DNA of 64,000 nt. Source: Shewanella sp. Arc9-LZ. Lineage in GTDB: Bacteria > Pseudomonadota > Gammaproteobacteria > Enterobacterales > Shewanellaceae. The stretch is taken from contig NZ_CP048031.1 of the NCBI RefSeq assembly GCF_010092445.1, positions 2,728,001 to 2,792,000 on the forward strand, read 5' to 3'. Within the stretch, counting starts at the first letter, position 1. Each line of letters starts with the position of its first letter. Below, piece by piece: positions 30,113 through 39,333 of the stretch. The translations under genes and the position numbers were made by a program. The notes below the pieces were generated by a model that was not told the DNA's origin, ran no database searches, and saw only the letters and a list, made by a program, of their open reading frames with translations.

Positions 30113-30892
30113 ATGCTTAACGTTCATACCATTCCAGCTTTTAATGACAACTACCTCTGGTTAATTCATCAAACAAGTAGCCTTGATGCTTATGTAGTTG
30201 ACCCTGGCTGCGGCCAAAGTGTTATCGATTACCTAGCTACAACAGAACTTAATTTAGTCGGCATACTCATTACTCATCATCACAGCGACCATACTGGCGG
30301 TATAAAACAACTGCAGCAGCACTTCAACAACCGTCTTATTGTTTATGGTCCGAGTAACGAACCTATCGATGGTTTAACCCATCCTTTAACCGTTTCATCG
30401 GATATAAATATTGAGATACCTCATTTAGGGCTTACCCAAGTGATGGCAGTTCCTGGGCATACTTTAGGTCATATTGCCTATTATATTGATGATAAATTAT
30501 TTTGTGGTGATACCTTATTCAGTGGCGGATGTGGACGTTTATTCGAAGGCACACCGACACAAATGCTGCAATCGTTAACTATGCTGGCAAACTTACCCGA
30601 CCAAACCCAAGTCTTTTGTGCTCATGAATACACACAATCCAATGTCGATTTCGCCTTACATGTCACACCAAATAATTCACAGTTGATTGATTATGCCCAC
30701 AAAGTTGGCCAATTACGCTCACAAAACATACCAACGATACCTAGCACAATCGCGACAGAAAAAGCCATAAACCCGTTCCTACGTTGTCATCTAAATGAGA
30801 CTCAAGTCGCAATATCAACAGAATACAAAATAACAAATATAGATGATATTCAGACATTTACATTGTTAAGGGAATGGAAAAATCAATTTTAG
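30113..30892 (+). CDS. gloB: Hydroxyacylglutathione hydrolase (glyoxalase II)
   Basis: A metallo-beta-lactamase-fold enzyme that hydrolyses S-lactoylglutathione to lactate and glutathione in methylglyoxal detoxification. The dinuclear metal motif THHHSDHTGG (HxHxDH) is intact, with further ligands in VPGHTLGHIAYY, CGDTLFSGGCGRLFEGT and FCAHEYTQSN. The C-terminal glutathione-binding region ends with EKAINPFLRCH. Length 259 is standard. Transcribed divergently from the YafS-like gene. Confidence 0.97.
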   Translation: MLNVHTIPAFNDNYLWLIHQTSSLDAYVVDPGCGQSVIDYLATTELNLVGILITHHHSDHTGGIKQLQQHFNNRLIVYGPSNEPIDGLTHPLTVSSDINIEIPHLGLTQVMAVPGHTLGHIAYYIDDKLFCGDTLFSGGCGRLFEGTPTQMLQSLTMLANLPDQTQVFCAHEYTQSNVDFALHVTPNNSQLIDYAHKVGQLRSQNIPTIPSTIATEKAINPFLRCHLNETQVAISTEYKITNIDDIQTFTLLREWKNQF

Positions 30893-31042
30893 ATTAACAT
30901 GAAAACACTTTAATAAGACATGCCAAATAATTTAATCTACAATGCCAAACTGAACTAAAGCATGACCAAAAGAGTCTCATAGGCATTTGGTATGTTCGCC
31001 CTTTTTTTAACGCCCTGAGAACTTGAGGAAGTGTATCTTCAA

Positions 31043-32596
31043 ATGAAAGCAAACTTGATTATTATAGCTGGCAGTATGCTGGCTATAACGGGGTGCCAGA
31101 CACTCCATACTGCAGAGCCAAGTTCTGATAGTACAACCCACACTGTTACAGCTAACGCTAAAAACAAAAAATCAGCGACCGTAACCCTTGATCAAATTGA
31201 AGAACAAGTTGCTGAAGTTAACGATTTATGGCTCATGATCGGCAATCAAATGCGCTTTCCTGTTGTCGATAATGCTTTAGTGGCTCAATACCGCCAATGG
31301 TACATCGAGAATCCTACGCATTTAGAAATCGTGACTCAACGTGCTCAGCCATATCTGTATTACATTGTCGAACAGTTAAAAAAGCGCAATTTACCTTTAG
31401 AGCTAGCATTGTTACCTATTGTTGAAAGTGGCTTTGACCCACTCGCCTATTCACCAAGTGATGCCTCGGGGTTATGGCAATTAACCGCGCCAACGGCCAT
31501 GTCGTTCGGTGTAAAGACAAATTGGTGGTATGACGGACGCCGTGATGTTGCCTCATCGACAAAAGCTGCTTTAGATTTAATGGAATACCTCTACGCCAAA
31601 ATGGATCACAATTGGTTATATACCATTGCCGCTTATAACTCAGGTGAAGGCCGAATATTCAATGCAATAAAACATAACCAGGCCCGTGGAAAATCGACAG
31701 ATTTCTGGTCACTATCGCTGCCTCGGGAAACAGCTCATTATGTGCCTCAGTTATTAGCATTGGCCGATGTCATTAAACATGCAGACAAGTACGGTATCAA
31801 TTTAATCCCTATTGATAATTCACCTCAGATAGAGGTAGTCAATATTGAAAGTCAACTCGACATTAACTTAGCTGCTGATTTGGCTCAAATTGACATAAAT
31901 GATTTAAAAGCGATTAATCCAGGTTTAAAGCGCTGGGCAACCGCCCCACAAGGTCCACATCAATTGATTGTACCTAGTGAAAAAGCGGCTTCCTTTAAAC
32001 GAGCATTAGCCACTATTGAACCAAACTCCCGTATTAACTGGGTTCGGTATAAAATTAAATCTGGTGACAGCATCAGTGAAATTGCCGACCAATTTGAAAC
32101 CACTGCAACATTAATAAGAAGCAGTAACGGTATTAAAGGCAATAATATTGTTGCTGGTCGTTTTTTAATTATTCCTGTTGCGGCAAAAGATCCCGATCTC
32201 GTCACCATGACCGCAGACCAAGTACTCGCGCGTAGAACCGTGGTTAAATCAAGCTCGAACAAGCAAGCTTATACCATTAAATCTGGTGATTCATTATGGA
32301 AGATAGCGCAGTCACAGCAAGTGACCGTCGCACAACTAATGAAGTGGAATAATCTTAAAAAACAATCCACGTTAGCCATTGGCAAATCATTAGTTATTTT
32401 TCCTAATGAAGTCGCCTCTCTCACTGCAAGCAATGATAAAACGGTTAGCTATCGCGTACAATCAGGTGACTCTTTAGCGCGTATAGCACTTAAATATAAG
32501 GTTACCGTTGCAGAGTTAATCGAATGGAACAGTTTACAAAACAGTAAATTGATCCAACCAGGACAGATACTGAAATTGATTATGACCAATAGCTAG
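31043..32596 (+). CDS. mltD: Membrane-bound lytic murein transglycosylase D
   Basis: An outer-membrane lipoprotein that cleaves peptidoglycan glycan strands. The lipobox AITGC is at residues 15-19 from the ATG at 31043, which has GAGGA upstream; a GTG 12 nt earlier is too close to that site. The SLT domain has the catalytic Glu in LPIVESGFDPLAYS, with GLWQL, TIAAYNSGEGRI and ETAHYVPQLLA. Three C-terminal LysM domains (starting near VRYKIKSGDSI, AYTIKSGDSLWKIA and YRVQSGDSLARIA) bind peptidoglycan. Alone on the plus strand, followed by a strong bidirectional terminator. Confidence 0.96.
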   Translation: MKANLIIIAGSMLAITGCQTLHTAEPSSDSTTHTVTANAKNKKSATVTLDQIEEQVAEVNDLWLMIGNQMRFPVVDNALVAQYRQWYIENPTHLEIVTQRAQPYLYYIVEQLKKRNLPLELALLPIVESGFDPLAYSPSDASGLWQLTAPTAMSFGVKTNWWYDGRRDVASSTKAALDLMEYLYAKMDHNWLYTIAAYNSGEGRIFNAIKHNQARGKSTDFWSLSLPRETAHYVPQLLALADVIKHADKYGINLIPIDNSPQIEVVNIESQLDINLAADLAQIDINDLKAINPGLKRWATAPQGPHQLIVPSEKAASFKRALATIEPNSRINWVRYKIKSGDSISEIADQFETTATLIRSSNGIKGNNIVAGRFLIIPVAAKDPDLVTMTADQVLARRTVVKSSSNKQAYTIKSGDSLWKIAQSQQVTVAQLMKWNNLKKQSTLAIGKSLVIFPNEVASLTASNDKTVSYRVQSGDSLARIALKYKVTVAELIEWNSLQNSKLIQPGQILKLIMTNS

Positions 32597-32676
32597 TTAG
32601 CTTTGCCAATAAGGCACAATTAATGAACAAAGGCTAAAATAGCTATTGGTATGAGTTAAACACTCAGTTAATTTCA

Positions 32677-32722
32677 GCCATAAAAAAACGGACAAGTGAA
32701 CACTTGTCCGTTTTTTTATGGC
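32677..32722. terminator. Very strong bidirectional terminator after mltD
   Basis: A perfect 22-bp palindrome (32677-32698 and 32701-32722) with a 2-nt AA loop. The stem includes CGGACAAGTG / CACTTGTCCG flanked by seven A and seven T residues, so it functions on either strand. It ends transcription of mltD. Confidence 0.92.
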
Positions 32723-32825
32723 ATAACATTAGCATTAATAAATCCACTGGTTCACAGTGTTCAATAATTTGATTAGGCTAACCATACTGTTATTACTGTA
32801 CATTACTATCCATTTTTAGCCTAGA

Positions 32826-33027
32826 TAACCTCGACTCGGGATAATAAACGGTTATCAAACAGTCCTTTCCTTTGTCTCGCTAACTGTGTTGCATTGACTT
32901 GCAATAGGCTAGCTATTGACGTACCAATGCGCCTTGTTAGCAAAACAAATGACAAGTTTGATATAAAATAGGCTGAATATTGTCATTTCGACTCACATAT
33001 CCCACTTCTTACACCGAGTTGAGGTTA
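32826..33027. repeat. MITE-like repeat, copy B
   Basis: A 202-bp non-coding element between the convergent mltD and AsmA-family genes. Its ends, TAACCTCGACTCG and CGAGTTGAGGTTA, are 13-bp terminal inverted repeats with one mismatch. The interior aligns with copy A at 28961-29152 over the first half; the second half is more diverged. Such short, coding-free elements with terminal inverted repeats are the hallmark of MITEs mobilised in trans. Outside the element and the terminator the rest of this 530-bp gap shows nothing recognisable. Confidence 0.78.
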
Positions 33028-33126
33028 GTTAACGGCAAACCGTATAGCAGTAACAAAGCCGCTTTGAATAAGGCTGTAGTATTATTCATATAGAAGCACC
33101 TACAGCCCTTGTCATTAATGGATGAT

Positions 33127-34947
33127 TTAAATTCCAAGCTTCTTAAACAATCCTTCTTTTAGCTTTTCTTTAGCTTTATCAGCCTCATCTTTAAATTGGC
33201 CTTCCAATAACGCTTTGGTATCAATGCCAAACTTAGGCTCTTGGAATGTACCTTTGATAGTTAACGGAATGTCGATACCTTTCAGTGACTCATCAGCAGC
33301 TTCGCCTTGTCCTGATAACGACCCAACGACACTGGTTGTTAAGGTGTAATCCAACGCTTCGGTGGCAATGTTTGCTGTGCCTTTACCATTTAAGCGAATT
33401 AACGGTGAAGCCATCGCTAAATCAGGGTTAGTCACAACAGCATCTTTCATCGTGAAACTACCGGTCAAACTGGTAAAATCGGTTTTCAGCTCTTCTTTCT
33501 TATCTGCCGATAAATCACCTTTCAATTTTTGCTGCGCGCTACGGATCATCTGTGGAATGTTAACCCCATACAACGAGCCATCTGCTACTTCAAACTGACC
33601 CACTGCATTAAGATTGTTTTTTAGATTATCAGCAATCAAACTGGCACCGCTGCCTTTAACTTCAAAACTCGCTGTTCCAGAAAGTAAATCCACTTCAGCA
33701 GCATCGATTAATAACGGACGAATTTGCACCCCAGTTAACTTTTTATCAAACACATAAGTTGGTACCGCTTTACGACCATCAAGCTTAGCGCTAAGTGCTA
33801 GCTTACCTTCATATAAATCGGCTGTCAGCGACGATAACGTTAATACACCTTTATTAATGGCCATTTTCATTTGCCAATTTTGCGTTAACATATTACTGAC
33901 TTTAATTGATTTAGCGGTTAAGTTTAGAGTTAAATCTATACTCTTTAATGCCGATAAATCAGGTTCTTGAGTTGACGCAGTTTCAGATGTTGCCTCAGTT
34001 TCTTTCGCATCGCCTTCTTGCTTTGGCAGTAATGCATCGACATCAATATCGCCAACATCAAGATTCATCGCAATTTTAGGAATGCTATTACCATAATTAA
34101 TCTTAATATCGCCAGTGGCAGCTAAGTCCATAGCTGACATTTTAGTCAATTGCAGCTCAATGGTTTTGGCATCTAATGCCATCGTCATTTGTGTACTCAG
34201 CTCTGCGGTAATCGCTTTGCCTGGCAAGCTATCGCCTTGGGCTTTATGCACCATGTCAAAATCATTAATCGTGACATTCTGCAATGCTTGGTCGACTTTA
34301 ACTTTGCCTTGCCCAGATGACGCTAACTGCATATCAGGCAGTGTCGCTGAAAACTCGTAAGCAAAATCAGCGAATTGTCCTAGGCTGAACTGTCCTAAAG
34401 TAAAACTTTTTAGACTGAAGGTTTGAGTCGTATTGCTGGCCACATCAATAATATTGATATTCGTATTGGTAAGTTCAATGCCGCCAATATCTAAGGTCTG
34501 TAAAGACATCGCTTCTGAATTGCTTGAGGTTGATTGCGGTTTTTCTGCCGATGTTTCAGCAGTCAAACCATCAAAGCTGGTCTTGCCGTCTTTTTGAGTA
34601 ACTAAGTTGAGTGTTAAGCCATCAAGCTTTAATAAATCAACTTCAATTTGTTGGCTAAATAATGGCATCAACGCCACATTAGCCACGGCCTCATTAACAT
34701 CAAGCATCGAAGCTGGGGTAAACCCATTTGGGTTCGATAACGAAATGCCCCCAAGCTTGATGCCTAAAGATGGAAACACGCTCCAACTTAAATCTTGGCT
34801 GATTTGTAAATCACGGCCAGTTTGTTTTTTTACCGCATCGACAATTTGCGGTTTAAAATTATTTAAATCGAAAAACATTGTGAGGTAGACAGTTACACCT
34901 ATCACTAACGTTAGCACTATTGCTAACAACCACTTTATTAGTTTCAT
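33127..34947 (-). CDS. AsmA-family envelope protein
   Basis: A 606-residue AsmA-like protein with one N-terminal TM helix (LIKWLLAIVLTLVIGVTVYLTMF) and a long periplasmic beta-rich body. The N-terminal AsmA domain includes FKPQIVDAVKKQTGRDLQI and LSWSVFPSLGIKLGGISLSNP; the C-terminal AsmA domain includes LNGKGTANIATEALDYTL and IDIPLTIKGTFQEPKFGID. Members of the family are bridge-like lipid transfer proteins or affect outer-membrane assembly. A Thr/Glu-rich stretch near residue 310 is probably a flexible linker. It follows rraA on the same strand with 25 nt between. No symbol assigned because several AsmA paralogues exist. Confidence 0.88.
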   Translation of the reverse strand: MKLIKWLLAIVLTLVIGVTVYLTMFFDLNNFKPQIVDAVKKQTGRDLQISQDLSWSVFPSLGIKLGGISLSNPNGFTPASMLDVNEAVANVALMPLFSQQIEVDLLKLDGLTLNLVTQKDGKTSFDGLTAETSAEKPQSTSSNSEAMSLQTLDIGGIELTNTNINIIDVASNTTQTFSLKSFTLGQFSLGQFADFAYEFSATLPDMQLASSGQGKVKVDQALQNVTINDFDMVHKAQGDSLPGKAITAELSTQMTMALDAKTIELQLTKMSAMDLAATGDIKINYGNSIPKIAMNLDVGDIDVDALLPKQEGDAKETEATSETASTQEPDLSALKSIDLTLNLTAKSIKVSNMLTQNWQMKMAINKGVLTLSSLTADLYEGKLALSAKLDGRKAVPTYVFDKKLTGVQIRPLLIDAAEVDLLSGTASFEVKGSGASLIADNLKNNLNAVGQFEVADGSLYGVNIPQMIRSAQQKLKGDLSADKKEELKTDFTSLTGSFTMKDAVVTNPDLAMASPLIRLNGKGTANIATEALDYTLTTSVVGSLSGQGEAADESLKGIDIPLTIKGTFQEPKFGIDTKALLEGQFKDEADKAKEKLKEGLFKKLGI

Positions 34948-34972
34948 TTTTGCTTCCTTGTCTGTCGCTATT

Positions 34973-35467
34973 TTAAGTTAAAATAGCTAAATCCAGTGCC
35001 TGCCTACTGACAGCAACACCATTTAAATCTGCGTAGATCATCATTCCAGGAGAAATACTGATGCCAGCAATCTCAATTGTGACATTAACCTCTCCTACGC
35101 CTTTTTTGTCAGTTTTAATGGGATTAGCGCCTAAAGCTTGCACACCAATTAACATGGTGTTAATGGTTCCAGCGTCACGAATACAACCATTAATGATAAT
35201 ACCTTCCCAACCATTGTCACATGCACTTAAGGCTATCATGTCGCCAAGCAATGCACGTCTTGTTGAGCCACCTCCGTCAACAACCAATACTTTACCGTGA
35301 CCCTTTTTAGCTAATTCAGATTTTACTTTTGAATTGTCTTCAAAACATTTAACGGTCACGACTTCACCATAGAATATCGATTTTGCGCCGAATGCTTTCC
35401 ATGGATTTGACAACAACGTCAATTGTTCAGGGTAATAATCAAATAAGTCTGGCAATAGATCTAACAT
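34973..35467 (-). CDS. rraA: Regulator of ribonuclease E activity A
   Basis: A RraA-family protein of 164 residues that binds and inhibits RNase E, altering mRNA turnover; the fold is shared with HMG/CHA aldolases. Matches to E. coli RraA include GGSTRRALLGDMIALSA, VLVVDGGG, VVTVKCFEDN and the conserved GIIINGCIRDAGTI. The latter holds the R-x-x-D segment used by the aldolases, so weak aldolase activity cannot be excluded. The start has AAGGAGG upstream. Cytoplasmic. Confidence 0.93.
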   Translation of the reverse strand: MLDLLPDLFDYYPEQLTLLSNPWKAFGAKSIFYGEVVTVKCFEDNSKVKSELAKKGHGKVLVVDGGGSTRRALLGDMIALSACDNGWEGIIINGCIRDAGTINTMLIGVQALGANPIKTDKKGVGEVNVTIEIAGISISPGMMIYADLNGVAVSRQALDLAILT

Positions 35468-35660
35468 GACTCCTCCTTGTAGATCAAAATCTTAGGTTAC
35501 CGAGAATGAGTATATTCAACAAGTATTGTTAACGATATATTATTACACTCAAAAAGTACCGTTAACTTAGTATATCAACATACCCACAAATCAAGTTAAA
35601 GAGTGACTTATTCAATGAAAATGAATATAATTTATAAAAATAACGTAAAAAATCATACTT

Positions 35661-35975
35661 ATGAGTGAAGATTTAAATTTACAGAAAATGATGGATGCGT
35701 TTGATGAGTTAGACTTCGAACAACGCACTACCACAAACCTTGAAAATGCCCGTAATAAGCAGCAAATGACAGCGTATATTGACTCGTTGGATTTCAGTTT
35801 GCGCCGTTTATTAATCTTGCAAGACACGGTCAATACTATTGTTGAGCAGAAACAAGTAAACCTGCTTAAACAAGAGCATATTCAAACTTATAAAACTAAG
35901 ATAATTAACCTCTCACGCCAGTACAATATCTCATATCAAGATGTCATCAACATTATGGTGCAAATATCACACTAG
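35661..35975 (+). CDS. Small hypothetical helical protein
   Basis: A 104-residue protein that I do not recognise. It is predicted to be almost all helical: an acidic N-terminal third (SEDLNLQKMMDAFDELDFEQ), a middle segment rich in Leu and Gln with coiled-coil character (RRLLILQDTVNTIVEQKQV), and a basic end (KTKIINLSRQYNISYQDV) that could be a DNA- or protein-binding helix. No signal peptide and no Cys. The ribosome site is weak. It is divergent from rraA and isolated from other plus-strand genes. Codon use is like its neighbours. Confidence that it is a real gene is moderate. Confidence 0.6.
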   Translation: MSEDLNLQKMMDAFDELDFEQRTTTNLENARNKQQMTAYIDSLDFSLRRLLILQDTVNTIVEQKQVNLLKQEHIQTYKTKIINLSRQYNISYQDVINIMVQISH

Positions 35976-36274
35976 TACTGCTGAAATACTTGAATCTATT
36001 TCTGAGAGAATAAGTAACCTCAGCTTGAGTGAACAGGTGAAATAAATCGCTAAAATGGATTTATTTCAAGTCTGCTATGGCAAACTTGCGATGTATTGTA
36101 CTCATAATGATTTTTTCATCAGTCAGTTACTATATCAATAACATGGCTATTTCAAGTGAAAACACCATCGATAGTAAGTTACAGAGTCTGTGAGATAAAG
36201 AGCTGTTTGGGCATCACTCATTATCTCGAACGGAAGCTAGTCAGGCTAATAGAACCAACCTGACTAACGGCGGG
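35976..36274. other. Intergenic region between the small orphan and the chemoreceptor
   Basis: About 300 bp between convergent genes. It contains TAACCTCAGCTTGAG near 36015-36029, which recalls one end of the MITE-like repeat, but no further similarity to either copy was found. No T-run-associated hairpin or coding frame was seen. Confidence 0.4.
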
Positions 36275-37924
36275 TTATTTTACTTTAAATTGGTCTACAA
36301 GTTGATGTAACTGAATAGCACCTTGTTCTATATCCATACTGCCTTTGTTAATGAGCTCATTCTGAGTTCGATTTTCTAGCGACATGTCATTGATGCGAGT
36401 AATATTCATATTCAATTCGCCAATAACAGTGCTTTGCTCTTCTGTGGCTGCTGCTATTTGAACATTCATTTGCGATATTTGCTCAATTGAAGACTTAATA
36501 TTTTCAAGCGCAACTACAACTTGTTGAGTTTCATTGACCGTTTCAGATGATTTGACTTTAGCCCTAGCAACAGAAGCATTAACACTGTCAATGGCACTTC
36601 TGATTGCGTCGATGATAAGATTAATTTCACTTGTTGAAGCTTGAGTTCGGCTAGCAAGCGTTCGAACTTCATCAGCAACAACAGCAAAACCTCGACCAGC
36701 TTCTCCCGCTCTAGCGGCTTCGATGGCAGCATTCAACGCTAACAAATTAGTTTGATCTGCTATTCCCACAATCACATCCAGAATTTGACCAATCTTACTT
36801 GAACTTACTTGTAAGCCTTTAGCAACCTCTTCTGTCGCGGCTAATTCACTGGATAATTCAGATATTTTTTTCATTGCATTATCAACAACGTTAGCAGATT
36901 TGTCTGCCTCTTTATCAGCATGGTGGGTACTGTCTGCTGCCAGTTGCGCATTAGAAGCCACTTCTGATGCGGTCATCGACATTTCATTTATCGCAGTAGC
37001 CACATTCTCAGTTTCGGCTTGTACGTTAGATGAGATTTGATTGGCCTGCTGTGCAATCGTCGACATATTTTGTGCTAAGCGACTCGACTCATCAACCGAG
37101 TGGCTGACAGATATAATGACTTTCTGGATTTTATCAATAAAAGCATTGAAATGATGTGCGATTTGTTTGAGTTCATCATTACCCTCTTCAGACAAACGTA
37201 AGGTCAAGTCCCCCTCGCCCTTGGCAATATTTTTAAACGCGCTAATGGTTTCAATCATCGGCCCTGAAATACTGCGAATGATAAAAAACAGCAATAAGAT
37301 GACAGGCAGCCAAACCAGAGCCAATAACAATAAGTATTGCGAAATGAATTGGTTTTTATCATTTTGAATATCATCGACATAGATACCCGTCCCGATAATC
37401 CATCCCCAGGGCCTAAAACGCTTGACCACTGACATTTTTGGACTAGGTTGTTCCTGTTGTGGTTTGTTCCACATATAATCTACTCGTGCTGAATCCTGCT
37501 GTTCGGTACGTTGGATCATTTGTTCAAACAGCTTAACGCCATTTGGATCTTGCATTGCTAATACCTTGGTATTCACCAATTGCTTAGCAAAAGCATGTTG
37601 GATCATCGTCCCTTGAGTATCAATACTGAAATAATACTCATTGCCTGAATAGCGTAATTTATCAATTGCCGCCAAAGCCATGACTTTGGCCTCATCTTCG
37701 CTCAGGCTTCCAGACTGAGCATCTTGATAATATTTATCCGCGATGGTGGTAGCGATGTCGACCAAAGCATTCAGTTTGGCTTCTTTTTCATTAATTAACA
37801 CGTTTTCAACTCGTGTTAATGAAAACCAAAAAACGATAACAGTAGCAATGATCGCTAAGGCCAACATTCCTAATAAACGGTTTGCAATCGTCGTTTTACG
37901 AAAAAGCATATTAATTGGGTTCAT
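36275..37924 (-). CDS. Methyl-accepting chemotaxis protein with Cache domain
   Basis: A transmembrane chemoreceptor of 549 residues. TM1 is at about 16-35, followed by a periplasmic single-Cache domain ([16 protein letters not shown] and [15 protein letters not shown] are typical of sCache_2). TM2 is near 195-215, then a HAMP region and the signalling coiled-coil with the invariant tip [20 protein letters not shown] and [17 protein letters not shown]. It should bind a small organic acid or similar ligand and control CheA. It is a single-gene unit and the ligand cannot be deduced. No C-terminal CheR-tethering pentapeptide was seen; the protein ends DQFKVK. Confidence 0.93.
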   Translation of the reverse strand: MNPINMLFRKTTIANRLLGMLALAIIATVIVFWFSLTRVENVLINEKEAKLNALVDIATTIADKYYQDAQSGSLSEDEAKVMALAAIDKLRYSGNEYYFSIDTQGTMIQHAFAKQLVNTKVLAMQDPNGVKLFEQMIQRTEQQDSARVDYMWNKPQQEQPSPKMSVVKRFRPWGWIIGTGIYVDDIQNDKNQFISQYLLLLALVWLPVILLLFFIIRSISGPMIETISAFKNIAKGEGDLTLRLSEEGNDELKQIAHHFNAFIDKIQKVIISVSHSVDESSRLAQNMSTIAQQANQISSNVQAETENVATAINEMSMTASEVASNAQLAADSTHHADKEADKSANVVDNAMKKISELSSELAATEEVAKGLQVSSSKIGQILDVIVGIADQTNLLALNAAIEAARAGEAGRGFAVVADEVRTLASRTQASTSEINLIIDAIRSAIDSVNASVARAKVKSSETVNETQQVVVALENIKSSIEQISQMNVQIAAATEEQSTVIGELNMNITRINDMSLENRTQNELINKGSMDIEQGAIQLHQLVDQFKVK

Positions 37925-38233
37925 ACAGGCACCATGACATTATGATTATTATTAAAATGGTTATGAGATGAAAACTGACACGAACTCAGCAATGTTAGTT
38001 ATAGTATAAAATAGACTCAGTAACAGGACTGTTTTATCACTGCTGTGTTTTGTTGATGAGTTGTTCACGATAGTGCTTCGCAACCGACAAATATAGTAGA
38101 CTTTATTATAATGGCTAAAAAGGGCCCCTTAATTATTCCATGCTGCATCTATCGTAATAATGCAGCTTGATCTGGTTCGATATGCCAATCGATATTTCTG
38201 CTCAATAGCGTTTCTATTCCGCAATAAAGATGA
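37925..38233. other. Intergenic region upstream of the chemoreceptor
   Basis: A 309-bp non-coding gap. It holds the promoter of the chemoreceptor on the minus strand and the 3' side of the following lysR gene. AAGGGCCCCTT around 38118-38128 is a short palindromic GC patch in otherwise AT-rich DNA. No terminator with a clean T-run and no coding frame were seen. Confidence 0.4.
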
Positions 38234-39160
38234 TTACTTCGCAACAATAACCATCTCAATTTGTGCTCTTAACCACACAAAAGCGGGATCGGTCTCAGTA
38301 TTCATGTGCCAATATAAATGGGTATCAATGTCCGGTAGTTCAAATGGCATTGTGCACACATGTAAATCTGGATGTGTAAATTGCTCCGCTAAAGAGCGCG
38401 GTAAGGTCAACATAAAAGGCGACCCTATGACAATTTTCGCGGCTGTTTGGTAACTCTGGCATCGGTATTTAATGTGCCGATTAATACCTTGTTGTTGTAA
38501 CAAAATATCTTCCATTACTCGGCCAGTGGGCCTACTCGATACTGCTACATGCTCAGCATTGGCATAGTCGGTTGGAGTCAGCTTCGTACTAGGCTCTAAA
38601 TACATTGCATGTTGTCGACGGTCTATCAACACACAAAATGGATCTGACAATAGGGTTTTGTGAGCTAAAGGGGCATTCACCGCTCGCGCAACATCAATGG
38701 CTAAATCCACCTCCCCATTGGCTAATTGACGCGCTATATTTTCGCGAGATAATGACATACTGGCTATTTTCGCATGCGGAATTAACTGCGAAACTTGCTT
38801 AATCAGCGTCGGCATTATTTGGCTTTCTAGCGCTTCATGAATGGCTATTTTAAAAGTTTGCTCCGTAGTAAGCGGGTCAAACTCCCCACATTGCTGCAGT
38901 ATTTGCCTTATTCGATTTAGCGCACTTATAAGTTGCGGAGCCATACGTTGACAAGCAGCTGTCGGTTGCATTTGCAGGCCTTGGCGTACAAATAGCGGGT
39001 CGTTTAAGACTAAACGTAATCGTTTTATCGCATGGCTTACTGCTGATGGCGTTATAAACAACGACTTTGACGCTAAAGTCATGTTTTGTTCAGAATAAAG
39101 CGCTTCAAATATTTTCAACAAATTAAGGTCAAGCTGCTGAATTGCTTTAGTATCTGCCAT
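38234..39160 (-). CDS. LysR-family regulator divergent from the acyl-CoA operon
   Basis: A 308-residue LysR-type regulator. The N-terminal HTH is LLKIFEALYSEQNMTLASKS then SAVSHAIKRLR, followed by NDPLFVRQGLQMQPT, a stretch typical of the NodD/LeuO-like group. The effector domain follows. The start at 39160 has GAGGTC at good spacing; a longer frame adds 19 residues without support. It is transcribed away from the acyl-CoA dehydrogenase gene, 173 bp apart, the classic arrangement for a LysR regulator and its target. The inducer is unknown; a fatty acyl or hydroxyacyl compound is a reasonable guess. Confidence 0.9.
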   Translation of the reverse strand: MADTKAIQQLDLNLLKIFEALYSEQNMTLASKSLFITPSAVSHAIKRLRLVLNDPLFVRQGLQMQPTAACQRMAPQLISALNRIRQILQQCGEFDPLTTEQTFKIAIHEALESQIMPTLIKQVSQLIPHAKIASMSLSRENIARQLANGEVDLAIDVARAVNAPLAHKTLLSDPFCVLIDRRQHAMYLEPSTKLTPTDYANAEHVAVSSRPTGRVMEDILLQQQGINRHIKYRCQSYQTAAKIVIGSPFMLTLPRSLAEQFTHPDLHVCTMPFELPDIDTHLYWHMNTETDPAFVWLRAQIEMVIVAK

Positions 39161-39333
39161 CTTGACCTCTATTGTTAAATGAATTTGCCACACACATCTA
39201 TGAATAGCATTCATCACAACCTAGCATGTTATTTCATTTCATTCACTCAAAATACTGCGATATGCTGAACTCTTAACAATAGCTTGGTCACATACTGACA
39301 ATAACTGAGGCTTACGTCACACAGGATGCTTAA

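Noticed and set aside
36015..36240. Possible third copy of the MITE-like repeat
   Set aside because: Only a short TAACCTCAGCTTGAG resembles an end; the rest does not align with copies A or B.
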